Shown piece by piece: positions 34,125 to 42,534 of a stretch of DNA of 57,034 bases. The position numbers and the translations under genes are program-made. Each line of letters begins with the position of its first letter. Positions within the stretch are counted from its first letter, which is position 1. Origin of the DNA: Prevotella sp. (GTDB lineage Bacteria > Bacteroidota > Bacteroidia > Bacteroidales > Bacteroidaceae). Location of the stretch: contig JAFVFY010000074.1 in assembly GCA_017475265.1 (NCBI GenBank), forward strand, positions 1 through 57,034, written 5' to 3'. The notes below the pieces were generated by a model. The model searched no databases and was not told where the DNA came from. It worked only from the letters and a program-made list of their open reading frames with translations.

Positions 34125-37007
34125 ATGGAAAGAAAGCAAGCAAAACTGATACTTAGCGACGGCACGGAGTTCCAAGGCTGGTCGTTTGGATACGACGGAG
34201 AGGCTGTGGGCGAGGTGGTCTTCAACACGGCAATGACAGGCTATCCTGAGAGTCTGACAGACCCCAGCTATGCAGGACAGATATTGGTGACAACCTTTCC
34301 ACTGATAGGAAATTATGGAGTGCCAGACCTCTCCCCCAGCCCCTCTCCCAAAGGAGGGGCTGTGAGTAAGGTTTTACCCGTTCTGGAAAGCGAGCACATT
34401 CACCCTAAAGCACTAGTCGTAGCTGACTATAGCGAGCAGTATTCCCACTGGAACGCCAAGGAATCGTTGGCAGCATGGCTGAAACGCGAAAAGGTTCCTG
34501 GAATAACAGGGATTGACACACGGCGTTTGACGAAGGTGCTCAGAGAGCACGGTGTGATGATGGGCAAGGTGGAGATAGTGGGTCACGCTTCCAAGCGTGA
34601 CAACTCCGCCGCTACAACGCTCGGAAGCGTTGCCCACTACAACTACGGAAGCGTGAACTGGGTGGAGCAGGTGAGCTGCAAGGAAGTGATTACCTACAAC
34701 GAAGGTACTGGCAAGCGTGTCGTTTTGGTAGACTGCGGGGTGAAGGCAAACATCATCCGTTGTCTCATCCGACGTGGTGTTGAGGTTATCCGTGTGCCTT
34801 GGGACTATGATTTCAATCAGTTAGACTTCGACGGTCTCTTTCTTGCCAATGGTCCTGGCGACCCAGAACAATGCGACAAGACTGTGGAGCATATCCGTAC
34901 ATTTCTTAATAATGAGACAGTACGTCCCTGTATGGGCATCTGCTTGGGCAACCAATTGCTGGCACGTGCAGCTGGAGCCAAGACATACAAGCTGAAATAC
35001 GGCCACCGTTCGCACAACCAACCCGTTCGCCAGGTGGGTACGAACCGCTGCTTCATCACAAGCCAGAACCACGGCTACGCAGTGGATGACTCGACGCTGC
35101 CAGAGGACTGGGAACCGCTCTTTGTCAATATGAACGATAGTTCTAACGAGGGCATCCGCCACAAGACGAATCCCTGGATGTCGGCACAGTTTCACCCAGA
35201 GGCCTGTTCGGGGCCAACCGATACGGAATGGATGTTTGACGAGTTTGTGAAAAGCCTCAGAGGCCTCACCCCCGCCCCCTCTCCACTTGGAGAGGAGAGT
35301 ATACACATCCAAGGCGGAGGTGAGGTTTCTAAGGTTCTCATTCTTGGTAGCGGTGCCCTGAAGATTGGCCAGGCCGGTGAGTTTGACTATAGTGGAGCAC
35401 AGGCATTGAAAGCCCTAAAGGAAGAGGGCATCCACTCGGTGCTCATCAATCCGAATATCGCCACGGTACAAACCTCAAAGGATGTGGCCGACACAGTATA
35501 TTTCCAACCCGTGACGGCAGAGTTCGTGGAGCGCGTCATAGAGAAGGAACGTCCTGACGGTATTCTGTTGTCGTTTGGTGGACAGACGGCCTTGAACTGT
35601 GGCGTGGAGCTCTACGAAAAAGGTGTTTTGGAAAAATATGGCGTCAAAGTGTTAGGCACTCCCGTGCAGGCTATCATCGACACGGAAGACCGCGACCTGT
35701 TTGTGAAACGTCTCGACGAGATTGGCGTAAAGACCATCAAGAGCGAGGCATGCTCTACCGTCGAAGAAGTTCAGAAAGCAGCTCACGAATTAGGATTCCC
35801 TGTGATATTACGAGCCGCTTATGCCCTCGGCGGTCTTGGTTCAGGCTTCTGCGACAACGACGAAGAACTATTGACACAGGCCGAAGAAGCCTTCTCGTTC
35901 TCGCCGCAGGTACTCGTGGAAAAGAGCCTGAAGGGATGGAAGGAAATAGAGTACGAGGTGGTGCGCGACCGCTTTGACAACTGTATCACCGTCTGCAACA
36001 TGGAAAACTTCGACCCGCTTGGCATTCATACCGGTGAGAGCATCGTCGTAGCACCAAGCCAGACGCTGACCAACGCCGAATACCATAAGCTGCGTGCGCT
36101 GGCCATCAAGATTATACGTCATATCGGCATCGTCGGCGAGTGTAACGTCCAGTATGCCCTCGACCCCAACAGCGAGGACTACCGCGTCATCGAGGTCAAT
36201 GCCCGACTGTCGCGCTCCAGCGCATTGGCCAGCAAGGCCACAGGCTATCCTTTGGCCTTCGTCGCTGCCAAGCTCGGTCTCGGCTACGGACTCTTCGACC
36301 TGAAGAACAGCGTCACCAAGACAACCTCTGCCTTCTTTGAGCCAGCCCTTGACTACGCGGTAGTGAAAATACCCCGCTGGGACCTTTCGAAGTTCCACGG
36401 TGTGAACCACGAACTGGGCTCCAGCATGAAGAGCGTAGGCGAGGTGATGGCCGTGGGGCGCACCTTCGAGGAGGCGTTACAGAAAGGGTTGCGCATGATT
36501 GGACAGGGCATGCACGGTTTTGTGGACAACAAAGCTCAGCATGTAACCGATATTCCTGCTGCCCTGCAGCATGCTACGGACACCCGCATCTTTGTTGTGT
36601 CCAAGGCCCTACAGATGGGCTATAGTGTAGAACAAATACATGGGTTCACCAAAATAGACCGTTGGTTCTTACAGAAGCTGAAACACATCATCACCATAAA
36701 CGACCAGTTGAAGGAGTACCAGCATCTTTCTGAGTTCTCGGAGTACATGGAGACCAGCGAATTTATGGAGTACTTGCGGTCTCCCGAAGTGTTCCAATTG
36801 CTTCACGCCGCCAAGGTATACGGCTTCTCCGACTTCCAGATAGCCCGCGCCATAGGGTTGGAGAATCGCATGAAGATGGAGCAGGCCGGACTTACCGTCC
36901 GCAAATGGCGTAAGGAACTCGGCCTCGTCCCCACCGTCAACCAGATTGACACCCTCGCCGCAGAATATCCTGCCCAAACCAATTACCTCTACCTCTCTTA
37001 TTTATAA
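34125..37007 (+). CDS. carA: CarA fused to the N-terminal half of CarB
   Basis: Carbamoyl phosphate synthase feeds pyrimidine and arginine synthesis. ATG 34125 gives 960 residues. 1-~385 is CarA: LILSDGTEFQGWSFG, GIDTRRLTKVLREHG, nucleophile Cys273 in MGICLGNQLLA, and SAQFHPEA. 386-402 is a linker made by a palindromic repeat (LTPAPSPLGEES..). 403-960 is CarB: VLILGSGALKIGQAGEFDYSG, the ATP-grasp domain (GGQTALNCGVEL ... RAAYALGGLGSG ... EVNARLSRSSALASKATGYPLA), and the oligomerisation part ending IDTLAAEYPAQTNYLYLSY. Then one Leu and TAA. The second ATP-grasp (carbamate-phosphorylating) half and the regulatory domain, ~500 residues, are absent, and word repeats follow the stop. carA also holds two coding elements. 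A genuine deletion, a half-size enzyme working as dimers, or a mis-assembly are possible. Confidence 0.85.
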   Translation: MERKQAKLILSDGTEFQGWSFGYDGEAVGEVVFNTAMTGYPESLTDPSYAGQILVTTFPLIGNYGVPDLSPSPSPKGGAVSKVLPVLESEHIHPKALVVADYSEQYSHWNAKESLAAWLKREKVPGITGIDTRRLTKVLREHGVMMGKVEIVGHASKRDNSAATTLGSVAHYNYGSVNWVEQVSCKEVITYNEGTGKRVVLVDCGVKANIIRCLIRRGVEVIRVPWDYDFNQLDFDGLFLANGPGDPEQCDKTVEHIRTFLNNETVRPCMGICLGNQLLARAAGAKTYKLKYGHRSHNQPVRQVGTNRCFITSQNHGYAVDDSTLPEDWEPLFVNMNDSSNEGIRHKTNPWMSAQFHPEACSGPTDTEWMFDEFVKSLRGLTPAPSPLGEESIHIQGGGEVSKVLILGSGALKIGQAGEFDYSGAQALKALKEEGIHSVLINPNIATVQTSKDVADTVYFQPVTAEFVERVIEKERPDGILLSFGGQTALNCGVELYEKGVLEKYGVKVLGTPVQAIIDTEDRDLFVKRLDEIGVKTIKSEACSTVEEVQKAAHELGFPVILRAAYALGGLGSGFCDNDEELLTQAEEAFSFSPQVLVEKSLKGWKEIEYEVVRDRFDNCITVCNMENFDPLGIHTGESIVVAPSQTLTNAEYHKLRALAIKIIRHIGIVGECNVQYALDPNSEDYRVIEVNARLSRSSALASKATGYPLAFVAAKLGLGYGLFDLKNSVTKTTSAFFEPALDYAVVKIPRWDLSKFHGVNHELGSSMKSVGEVMAVGRTFEEALQKGLRMIGQGMHGFVDNKAQHVTDIPAALQHATDTRIFVVSKALQMGYSVEQIHGFTKIDRWFLQKLKHIITINDQLKEYQHLSEFSEYMETSEFMEYLRSPEVFQLLHAAKVYGFSDFQIARAIGLENRMKMEQAGLTVRKWRKELGLVPTVNQIDTLAAEYPAQTNYLYLSYL
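34327..34366 (+). repeat. Palindromic element in carA
   Basis: CCTCTCCCCCAGCCCCTCTC + CCAAAGGAGGGGCTG, translated DLSPSPSPKGGAVS. Confidence 0.7.
34580..34640 (+). repeat. Two-hairpin coding element in carA
   Basis: GTCACGCTTCCAAGCGTGAC (34582-34601) and CAACGCTcggAAGCGTTG (34615-34632), translated VGHASKRDNS ... LGSVAHYNY; it matches the gltB element at 8643-8706 in order, spacing and encoded peptide. Confidence 0.65.
35264..35325 (+). repeat. Palindromic element forming the CarA-CarB linker
   Basis: Outer arms CCTCACCCCCGCC and GGCGGAGGTGAGG enclose an inner CTCTCC-acttGGAGAG hairpin. It sits exactly at the domain border and carries no stop in the carA frame. Confidence 0.65.
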
Positions 37008-37040
37008 TCGGAATAACGAAAAACGAAATAGCGAATAATT
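37008..37040 (+). repeat. Word repeat after the truncated carB
   Basis: CGGAATAACGAAAAACGAAA + TAGCGAATAATT, related to 32803-32871. It starts right after the premature carB stop and may be the trace of the deletion. Confidence 0.5.
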
Positions 37041-38780
37041 ATGTGTGGAATCGTAGCAATATTAAACGTCAAGGAGCAGACGCATGAGCTCCGCGAGAAA
37101 GCATTGAGAATGAGTCAGAAAATCCGTCATCGCGGACCTGACTGGAGTGGAATATATTGTGGTGGGAGCGCTATCCTGGCCCACGAGCGACTGAGCATCG
37201 TCGATCCAGAATCGGGTGGCCAGCCGTTGTACTCACCCGACCGCAAACAAGTGCTTGCCGTGAACGGCGAAATATATAACCATCAGGAGATTCGTCGCCG
37301 TTATGCCGGTCAGTACGAGTTCCAGACGGGCAGCGACTGCGAGGTTATCCTTGCACTCTATAGGAGCCTCACCTCCAGCTCATCTTCAAATGGAGAGGGC
37401 TTCACTCATGAGCAGATATGCCACATGCTAGAGCAACTTAGCGGCATCTTTGCCTTTACTCTCTATGACGAGGAGCGCAACGAATATCTGATAGCCCGCG
37501 ACCCCATCGGAGTGATACCCCTATATATCGGCTACGACAGCGACGGCACCGTATATGTCGCCTCCGAGCTGAAGGCGCTCGAAGGACAATGTGAACGCTA
37601 CGAGCCATTCCTGCCTGGACACTATGTCACGAGTAAGGACAACACGGTACACCGCTATTACAAGCGTGACTGGTTCGACTATGATGCCGTGAAGGACAAT
37701 CCTGCTTCGGTCGAAGCTATCCGTGATGGACTTACCGCTGCCGTCAAACGCCAGCTCATGTCTGACGTACCCTACGGCGTGCTGCTCTCTGGAGGTCTCG
37801 ACTCCAGCGTCATCTCAGCCCTTGCCGAGAAATTCAGCGAACACCGCATCGAAGATGACTCGAAGACCCGCGCCTACTGGCCACGTCTGCACTCCTTTGC
37901 CGTCGGCCTGAAAGGTGCTCCTGACCTCGCCAAGGCAAAGATGGTGGCCGACCATATCGGCACCGTACATCACGAAATCAACTACACCATACAGGAGGGT
38001 CTTGATGCCATCCGCGATGTCATCTACTTCATCGAGACCTACGACGTCACCACCGTCCGCGCCTCTACGCCGATGTACCTGTTGGCACGTGTCATCAAGT
38101 CGATGGGTATCAAGATGGTACTCAGCGGTGAGGGTGCCGATGAAATCTTTGGTGGTTATCTCTATTTCCACAAGGCTCCCAACGCCCAGGCCTTCCACGA
38201 GGAGACCGTCCGCAAGCTCGGCAAACTCTATCTCTACGACTGTCTCCGCGCCAACAAGAGTCTTTCGGCTTGGGGAGTGGAGGGTCGCGTACCTTTCCTC
38301 GACAAGGAGTTCCTCGACATCGCCATGCGTACCAATCCTGAAGCCAAGATGTGCGGCCCGAAGAAATCTGGAATATCCGAACAATCTGGTTTCGAAATCG
38401 AAAAGAAGATTGTCCGCGAAGCCTTCGCCAACATGTTGCCCGCCGAAGTCGCTTGGCGACAGAAAGAGCAGTTCAGCGATGGCGTCGGCTACTCCTGGAT
38501 TGACACCCTCAAGCAACTAACCTCCGAGGCCGTCACCGACGAGCAAATGGCTCATGCCGCAGAGCGATTCCCCATCAACCCACCGAAAAACAAAGAGGAG
38601 TACTACTACCGCAGCATCTTCGCCGAGCATTTCCCCAGCGACTCAGCTGCCCGCTCAGTCCCATCGGAAGCCTCCGTCGCCTGTTCCACCGCCATAGCCC
38701 TTGAATGGGATGCTGCCTTCAAGGGCATGAACGATCCCAGCGGCCGCGCCGTCAAAGGCGTGCATGAACAGGCATATTAG
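37041..38780 (+). CDS. asnB: Asparagine synthase (glutamine-hydrolysing)
   Basis: AsnB makes asparagine from aspartate, ATP and glutamine. The product has 579 residues. Class II amidotransferase domain: Cys2 (MCGIVAIL), KIRHRGPDWSG, NGEIYNHQEIR, GSDCEVILALY. Synthetase domain: pyrophosphate loop VLLSGGLDSSVIS, then LSGEGADEIFGGY, EGRVPFLDKEFLD, WRQKEQFSDGVGYSWID. A palindrome-derived insertion, SLTSSSSSNGEGFTHEQ, lies in the amidotransferase domain around residue 115. It follows the half-carB after 33 bp and ends 4 bp from the convergent esterase stop. Ammonia-related neighbours fit the amide theme. Confidence 0.93.
   Translation: MCGIVAILNVKEQTHELREKALRMSQKIRHRGPDWSGIYCGGSAILAHERLSIVDPESGGQPLYSPDRKQVLAVNGEIYNHQEIRRRYAGQYEFQTGSDCEVILALYRSLTSSSSSNGEGFTHEQICHMLEQLSGIFAFTLYDEERNEYLIARDPIGVIPLYIGYDSDGTVYVASELKALEGQCERYEPFLPGHYVTSKDNTVHRYYKRDWFDYDAVKDNPASVEAIRDGLTAAVKRQLMSDVPYGVLLSGGLDSSVISALAEKFSEHRIEDDSKTRAYWPRLHSFAVGLKGAPDLAKAKMVADHIGTVHHEINYTIQEGLDAIRDVIYFIETYDVTTVRASTPMYLLARVIKSMGIKMVLSGEGADEIFGGYLYFHKAPNAQAFHEETVRKLGKLYLYDCLRANKSLSAWGVEGRVPFLDKEFLDIAMRTNPEAKMCGPKKSGISEQSGFEIEKKIVREAFANMLPAEVAWRQKEQFSDGVGYSWIDTLKQLTSEAVTDEQMAHAAERFPINPPKNKEEYYYRSIFAEHFPSDSAARSVPSEASVACSTAIALEWDAAFKGMNDPSGRAVKGVHEQAY
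37366..37406 (+). repeat. Degenerate palindromic element in asnB
   Basis: CCTCACCTCCAGCTCATCTT..AAATGGAGAGGGCTTC, translated SLTSSSSSNGEGF. It is worn but keeps the CCTCAcC ... GGAGAGGG layout. Confidence 0.5.
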
Positions 38781-38784
38781 GGTA

Positions 38785-40365
38785 TCATTTCCGCTGCTTC
38801 TCCGTCTCTTCGCGTTTGGCCTTGTAGAAACGGTCCACGAAGTCTAATTTTTCTCGATTGGGCACCATGATGAGCGAGGCACCATTGCTGAACTGCATGG
38901 TGGTGGGCTTCTTTTCATCGAATGTTGGCCAGTAGGGCAGACCTTTGCCATTAGGGTTGCCAGTCTTGGCAAAGTTCACCCAGTACTGCTGGAGTATCTC
39001 AGCCACAGCTGACTCATGGGGATATTTGTCGGGCTGAGAGAGAAACTCACCATTCATATAAAGGATGTCGTCGGCATGTGCCACGCCCTTACGGCGCGGG
39101 TCTTGGGAGAAGCTACGTGTAGAGGGCTGGGCTAGATAGGCGGCGTATGCTCCGCTCTTACCCGTCTTGCTCTGCAGACTCACCCACGCGAAGGAAGGCC
39201 ATGCAAAACCCACATCACGGAACGCATCACCATTGCCGTGCCAGGCCTCGTCATCAGTATTGCCAGGATAGACCTTCAGGGCCTCGTCGGCAAAGTCGCC
39301 GAATACCTGGCGTGCCTGTTTCTGATAGTCCTCTGCCTTGATGTTAGGGGGCGAGAAGAGAGCCCCCTCGTCGCTATTGGTCATCACAATAACGGGTACA
39401 TCATTATATTCGCCGCGCTCATAGAGACGATACTGGTCATCACAGATGACATAGCCGTCGACGCAAGGCCAGAAACCGGCAAAGCCCACGTTACCGTCGC
39501 AAAGCTCCATCGCCGGCATCTTGCGCATCTGCTTGATGTTCTTCTTCTTCAGATGCTTCTGGAAGGCGAGTCCCTGTTGCTCGGCACCCTTCTGCGAAGC
39601 ATCTAGCCCGAGGCTGCGCGGCTGGTCGCTCCAAGGGGCAAACGAACCGCCGCTATGGCTGATGGCAGCACAAAAGAGGCCCTTCGCCAAGGGCGAGCCA
39701 CAGAGCATGCTACAGCTGATGGCACCTGCCGACTCGCCGAAGATGGTCACCTTCGAGGGGTCACCGCCAAAGTTCGCAATGTTGCGCTGTATCCATTTCA
39801 GAGCGTATATCTGGTCGAGCAGACCGTAATTGCCCGAATGTCCGTCGGGCGACTCTTTCGTGAGTTCGGGGTGAGCCATAAAGCCTAAGGCTCCCGTGCG
39901 ATACTCGATGCTGACGATGACCACTCCACGACGAGCGAGACTCGTCCAAAGGTCGCCACCATACCACTCTGTCTGGAAACCGCCGCCATGAATCCACGCC
40001 ATCACAGGGAGCCTGTCGGAAGCTGACTTGGCAGGTGTGGCAATAGCCAGATACAGACAGTCCTCACTCATCATGTCGGATGTTCGGCCAGGCCGTGTGG
40101 GCTGTGGCGGTAAAGGGCCGAAAGTGTCGCATACCCTGACACCCTCCCAGGCCTTGGCAGACTGAGGTGCCTTCCAGCGCAAATCGTCAACAGGTGGCGC
40201 TGCGTATGGGATGGCTTTATAGACGGCAAGGTCTGAACCGTCAAGGATTCCTTCTACTTCGCCCGTTTCAACGTGCGTCTTCAACAATGGCTGTGCTTGT
40301 GCGTCAACAGCCAAAACCAGTAGTCCTAAGACCAGCAAATAAAAACACTTTCTCATATATTTCAC
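38785..40365 (-). CDS. Secreted type B carboxylesterase
   Basis: The product has 526 residues: signal peptide (MKYMRKCFYLLVLGLLVLAVDAQA), then an alpha/beta-hydrolase of the carboxylesterase/COesterase family. Seen: GxxxGAxP-like YKAIPYAAPPVDDLRWK, SEDCLYLAIATP, oxyanion AWIHGGGF, nucleophile elbow FGESAGA, and a late HADDILYMNGEF with the histidine. Members of this group in gut and rumen Bacteroidota split acyl esters, including acetyl or feruloyl groups on plant xylan; the true substrate cannot be read from sequence. Own promoter; convergent with asnB. ATG 40365 or 40356 could be the start. Confidence 0.85.
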   Translation of the reverse strand: MKYMRKCFYLLVLGLLVLAVDAQAQPLLKTHVETGEVEGILDGSDLAVYKAIPYAAPPVDDLRWKAPQSAKAWEGVRVCDTFGPLPPQPTRPGRTSDMMSEDCLYLAIATPAKSASDRLPVMAWIHGGGFQTEWYGGDLWTSLARRGVVIVSIEYRTGALGFMAHPELTKESPDGHSGNYGLLDQIYALKWIQRNIANFGGDPSKVTIFGESAGAISCSMLCGSPLAKGLFCAAISHSGGSFAPWSDQPRSLGLDASQKGAEQQGLAFQKHLKKKNIKQMRKMPAMELCDGNVGFAGFWPCVDGYVICDDQYRLYERGEYNDVPVIVMTNSDEGALFSPPNIKAEDYQKQARQVFGDFADEALKVYPGNTDDEAWHGNGDAFRDVGFAWPSFAWVSLQSKTGKSGAYAAYLAQPSTRSFSQDPRRKGVAHADDILYMNGEFLSQPDKYPHESAVAEILQQYWVNFAKTGNPNGKGLPYWPTFDEKKPTTMQFSNGASLIMVPNREKLDFVDRFYKAKREETEKQRK

Positions 40366-40376
40366 TAATTCTGCCG

Positions 40377-40407
40377 CAAAATTAACAAAAAGTGCCGATT
40401 TGGCAAA
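40377..40407 (-). promoter_or_regulatory. Carboxylesterase promoter
   Basis: Minus strand TTTG (40404-40407), 19-bp spacer, TAATTTTG (40377-40384), very close to the start codon, so the leader is short. Confidence 0.65.
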
Positions 40408-40501
40408 ATAATCGGCTACTATTTTGCCATATCAATGAATTTTATATTACCATTTAATGTTTTTTAGGGAAAAATTTTTCAGCAATCTCGTTTATTTTGC
40501 T

Positions 40502-40509
40502 TAATTTTG
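40502..40509 (+). promoter_or_regulatory. clpP promoter -7 box
   Basis: TAATTTTG with no clear TTTG at the -33 position. The leader to ATG 40582 would be about 65 nt. Confidence 0.45.
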
Positions 40510-40581
40510 TATCTGCTTTTATAAGACAGAGATAACAAAACCAACCTTTGTTTGCCTATATTGACACGCAAAACATTGATT

Positions 40582-41244
40582 ATGAACGACTTTAGAAAAT
40601 ATGCAACACAGCACTTGGGCATGAATGGCCTGGTGCTCGACGATGTGATGAAGGCGCAAGCCCAGTACCTTAACCCCTACATCCTTGAGGAACGTCAATT
40701 GAACGTGACGCAGATGGATGTTTTTTCACGCCTGATGATGGACCGCATCATCTTCCTCGGCACTCAGATTGACGACTACACCGCCAACACGCTACAGGCG
40801 CAGTTGCTCTATCTGGATAGCGCCGACCCTGGAAAGGACATCAGTATCTACATCAACTCGCCTGGCGGTAGCGTACATGCCGGACTTGGCATTTACGACA
40901 CCATGCAGTTCATTTCCTCTGACGTGGCCACCATCTGCACGGGTATGGCAGCATCAATGGCCGCCGTGCTCCTCGTGGCAGGACAGGAGGGCAAGCGCTC
41001 TGCACTACCCCACAGCCGCGTGATGATTCACCAGCCACTTGGTGGTGTGCAGGGTCAGGCATCAGACATGGAGATTGAGGTGAAGCAGATACAAATACTG
41101 AAGAAGGAACTCTACACCATCATTGCCGAACACTCGCACACCGACTTCGACAAGGTGTGGGCCGACTCCGACCGCAACTACTGGATGACGGCCGAGGAGG
41201 CAAAGGAGTATGGAATGATAGACCAGGTGCTGAAGAAGAAGTGA
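40582..41244 (+). CDS. clpP: ATP-dependent Clp protease proteolytic subunit
   Basis: ClpP is the chambered serine protease partner of ClpX. The product has 220 residues from MNDFRKYATQHLGMNG (40582); the frame extends upstream but that part is not conserved. Catalytic Ser125 is in GMAASMAAVL and His150 in RVMIHQPLGG, with YINSPGGSVHAGLGIYD forming the oxyanion strand and the ERxLxxT-type hydrophobic pocket region near FLGTQIDDY. clpX starts 15 bp later, so both are made from one message. The trigger factor gene that often precedes clpP is not present. Confidence 0.94.
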   Translation: MNDFRKYATQHLGMNGLVLDDVMKAQAQYLNPYILEERQLNVTQMDVFSRLMMDRIIFLGTQIDDYTANTLQAQLLYLDSADPGKDISIYINSPGGSVHAGLGIYDTMQFISSDVATICTGMAASMAAVLLVAGQEGKRSALPHSRVMIHQPLGGVQGQASDMEIEVKQIQILKKELYTIIAEHSHTDFDKVWADSDRNYWMTAEEAKEYGMIDQVLKKK

Positions 41245-41259
41245 GTTAGGGGGCTCAGA

Positions 41260-42498
41260 ATGAAAAAGACATGTAATTTCTGCGGTCGGTCAGACCGCGA
41301 GGCAAAGCTGCTCATAACGGGTATCAACGGCTTTATATGTGAGGAATGTGCACAGCAGGCCTATCAGATAGTGGTGCAGCAAGGACTCATAGAAGGAACC
41401 TCCCCCAACCCCTCCAAAGGAGGAGGCAAGGGCAATGGGAAGTTCAATCCCCGCAACGTGCCCAAGCCGATGGAAATCAAGGCTTATCTGGACCAGTACA
41501 TCATCGGTCAGGACGAGGCGAAACGATATATGTCCGTAGCCGTCTACAACCACTATAAGCGATTGGGACAGCCTGTGGACAAGGACGGTGTGGAGATTGA
41601 GAAAAGTAATATAATAATGGTGGGAAGTACTGGCACGGGAAAGACGCTCATGGCGCGCACCATCGCCAAGCTACTCGACGTACCCTTTACCATCGTCGAT
41701 GCCACGGTGTTCACCGAGGCGGGATATGTGGGCGAGGACGTGGAAAGCATTCTTACCCGTCTGCTCCAAGTGGCCGACTTCGACGTGGAAGCTACACAGC
41801 GCGGCATCGTGTTCATCGACGAGATTGACAAGATTGCACGTAAGCAGGACAACCCGTCCATCACCCGCGACGTTTCTGGTGAAGGCGTGCAGCAGGGATT
41901 GCTGAAACTGTTGGAGGGAACCAACGTGAACGTGCCGCCAAAGGGCGGACGTAAGCATCCCGACCAGGAGTATATCTCCGTGGACACACGCAACATTCTC
42001 TTCATCTGCGGAGGAGCCTTCGACGGTATCGAACGGAAGATAGCACAGCGACTGAATACCCACACCGTGGGCTACAACTCGGTGCAGAACGTACGCAAGA
42101 TAGACAAGAACGACCTGATGAAGTATGTGTCGCCACAAGACCTGAAGAGTTTCGGACTCATACCAGAAATCATCGGCCGTCTGCCAGTGCTGACATACTT
42201 GAATCCTTTGGACCGCGAAGCTTTGGAGCGCATCCTCGTGGAGCCGAAGAATAGCATCGTCCGACAATATCAGAAACTGTTCCAGATGGACGGCATAGAG
42301 TTGACGTTCACGCCCGAGGCGAAGAAGGTGATCGTAGACAAGGCCGTGGAGTACAAGCTCGGGGCCCGCGGACTGCGCTCCATCGTGGAGAGCGTGATGA
42401 TGGATGCCATGTTTGAGGTGCCGTCGAAAAAGACCAACAAGTTTGAAGTGACAGCGAAGTATGTCGAGGAACAGCTGGCAAAGTCACACTTAGAGTAG
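41260..42498 (+). CDS. clpX: ATP-dependent Clp protease ATP-binding subunit
   Basis: ClpX unfolds tagged proteins and feeds them to ClpP. The product has 412 residues. The zinc-binding dimerisation domain uses C5, C8, C27 and C30. Next is a palindrome-encoded linker insertion ([16 protein letters not shown], 46-61), then the AAA+ domain: Walker A GSTGTGKT (122-129), pore loop GYVG, Walker [10 protein letters not shown], arginine-rich [15 protein letters not shown], and sensor 2 [13 protein letters not shown]. The insertion lies in the flexible linker between zinc domain and motor, where extra length should be harmless. It is followed 36 bp later by recQ. Confidence 0.94.
   Translation: MKKTCNFCGRSDREAKLLITGINGFICEECAQQAYQIVVQQGLIEGTSPNPSKGGGKGNGKFNPRNVPKPMEIKAYLDQYIIGQDEAKRYMSVAVYNHYKRLGQPVDKDGVEIEKSNIIMVGSTGTGKTLMARTIAKLLDVPFTIVDATVFTEAGYVGEDVESILTRLLQVADFDVEATQRGIVFIDEIDKIARKQDNPSITRDVSGEGVQQGLLKLLEGTNVNVPPKGGRKHPDQEYISVDTRNILFICGGAFDGIERKIAQRLNTHTVGYNSVQNVRKIDKNDLMKYVSPQDLKSFGLIPEIIGRLPVLTYLNPLDREALERILVEPKNSIVRQYQKLFQMDGIELTFTPEAKKVIVDKAVEYKLGARGLRSIVESVMMDAMFEVPSKKTNKFEVTAKYVEEQLAKSHLE
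41397..41430 (+). repeat. Palindromic element in clpX
   Basis: ACCTCCCCCAACCCCTCCAA + AGGAGGAGGCAAGG, translated [12 protein letters not shown]. It is the copy closest to the intergenic version at 18383. Confidence 0.75.
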
Positions 42499-42534
42499 AT
42501 TGAAGATTGAACAAAGAAAAGTGAAAGGAGTATA

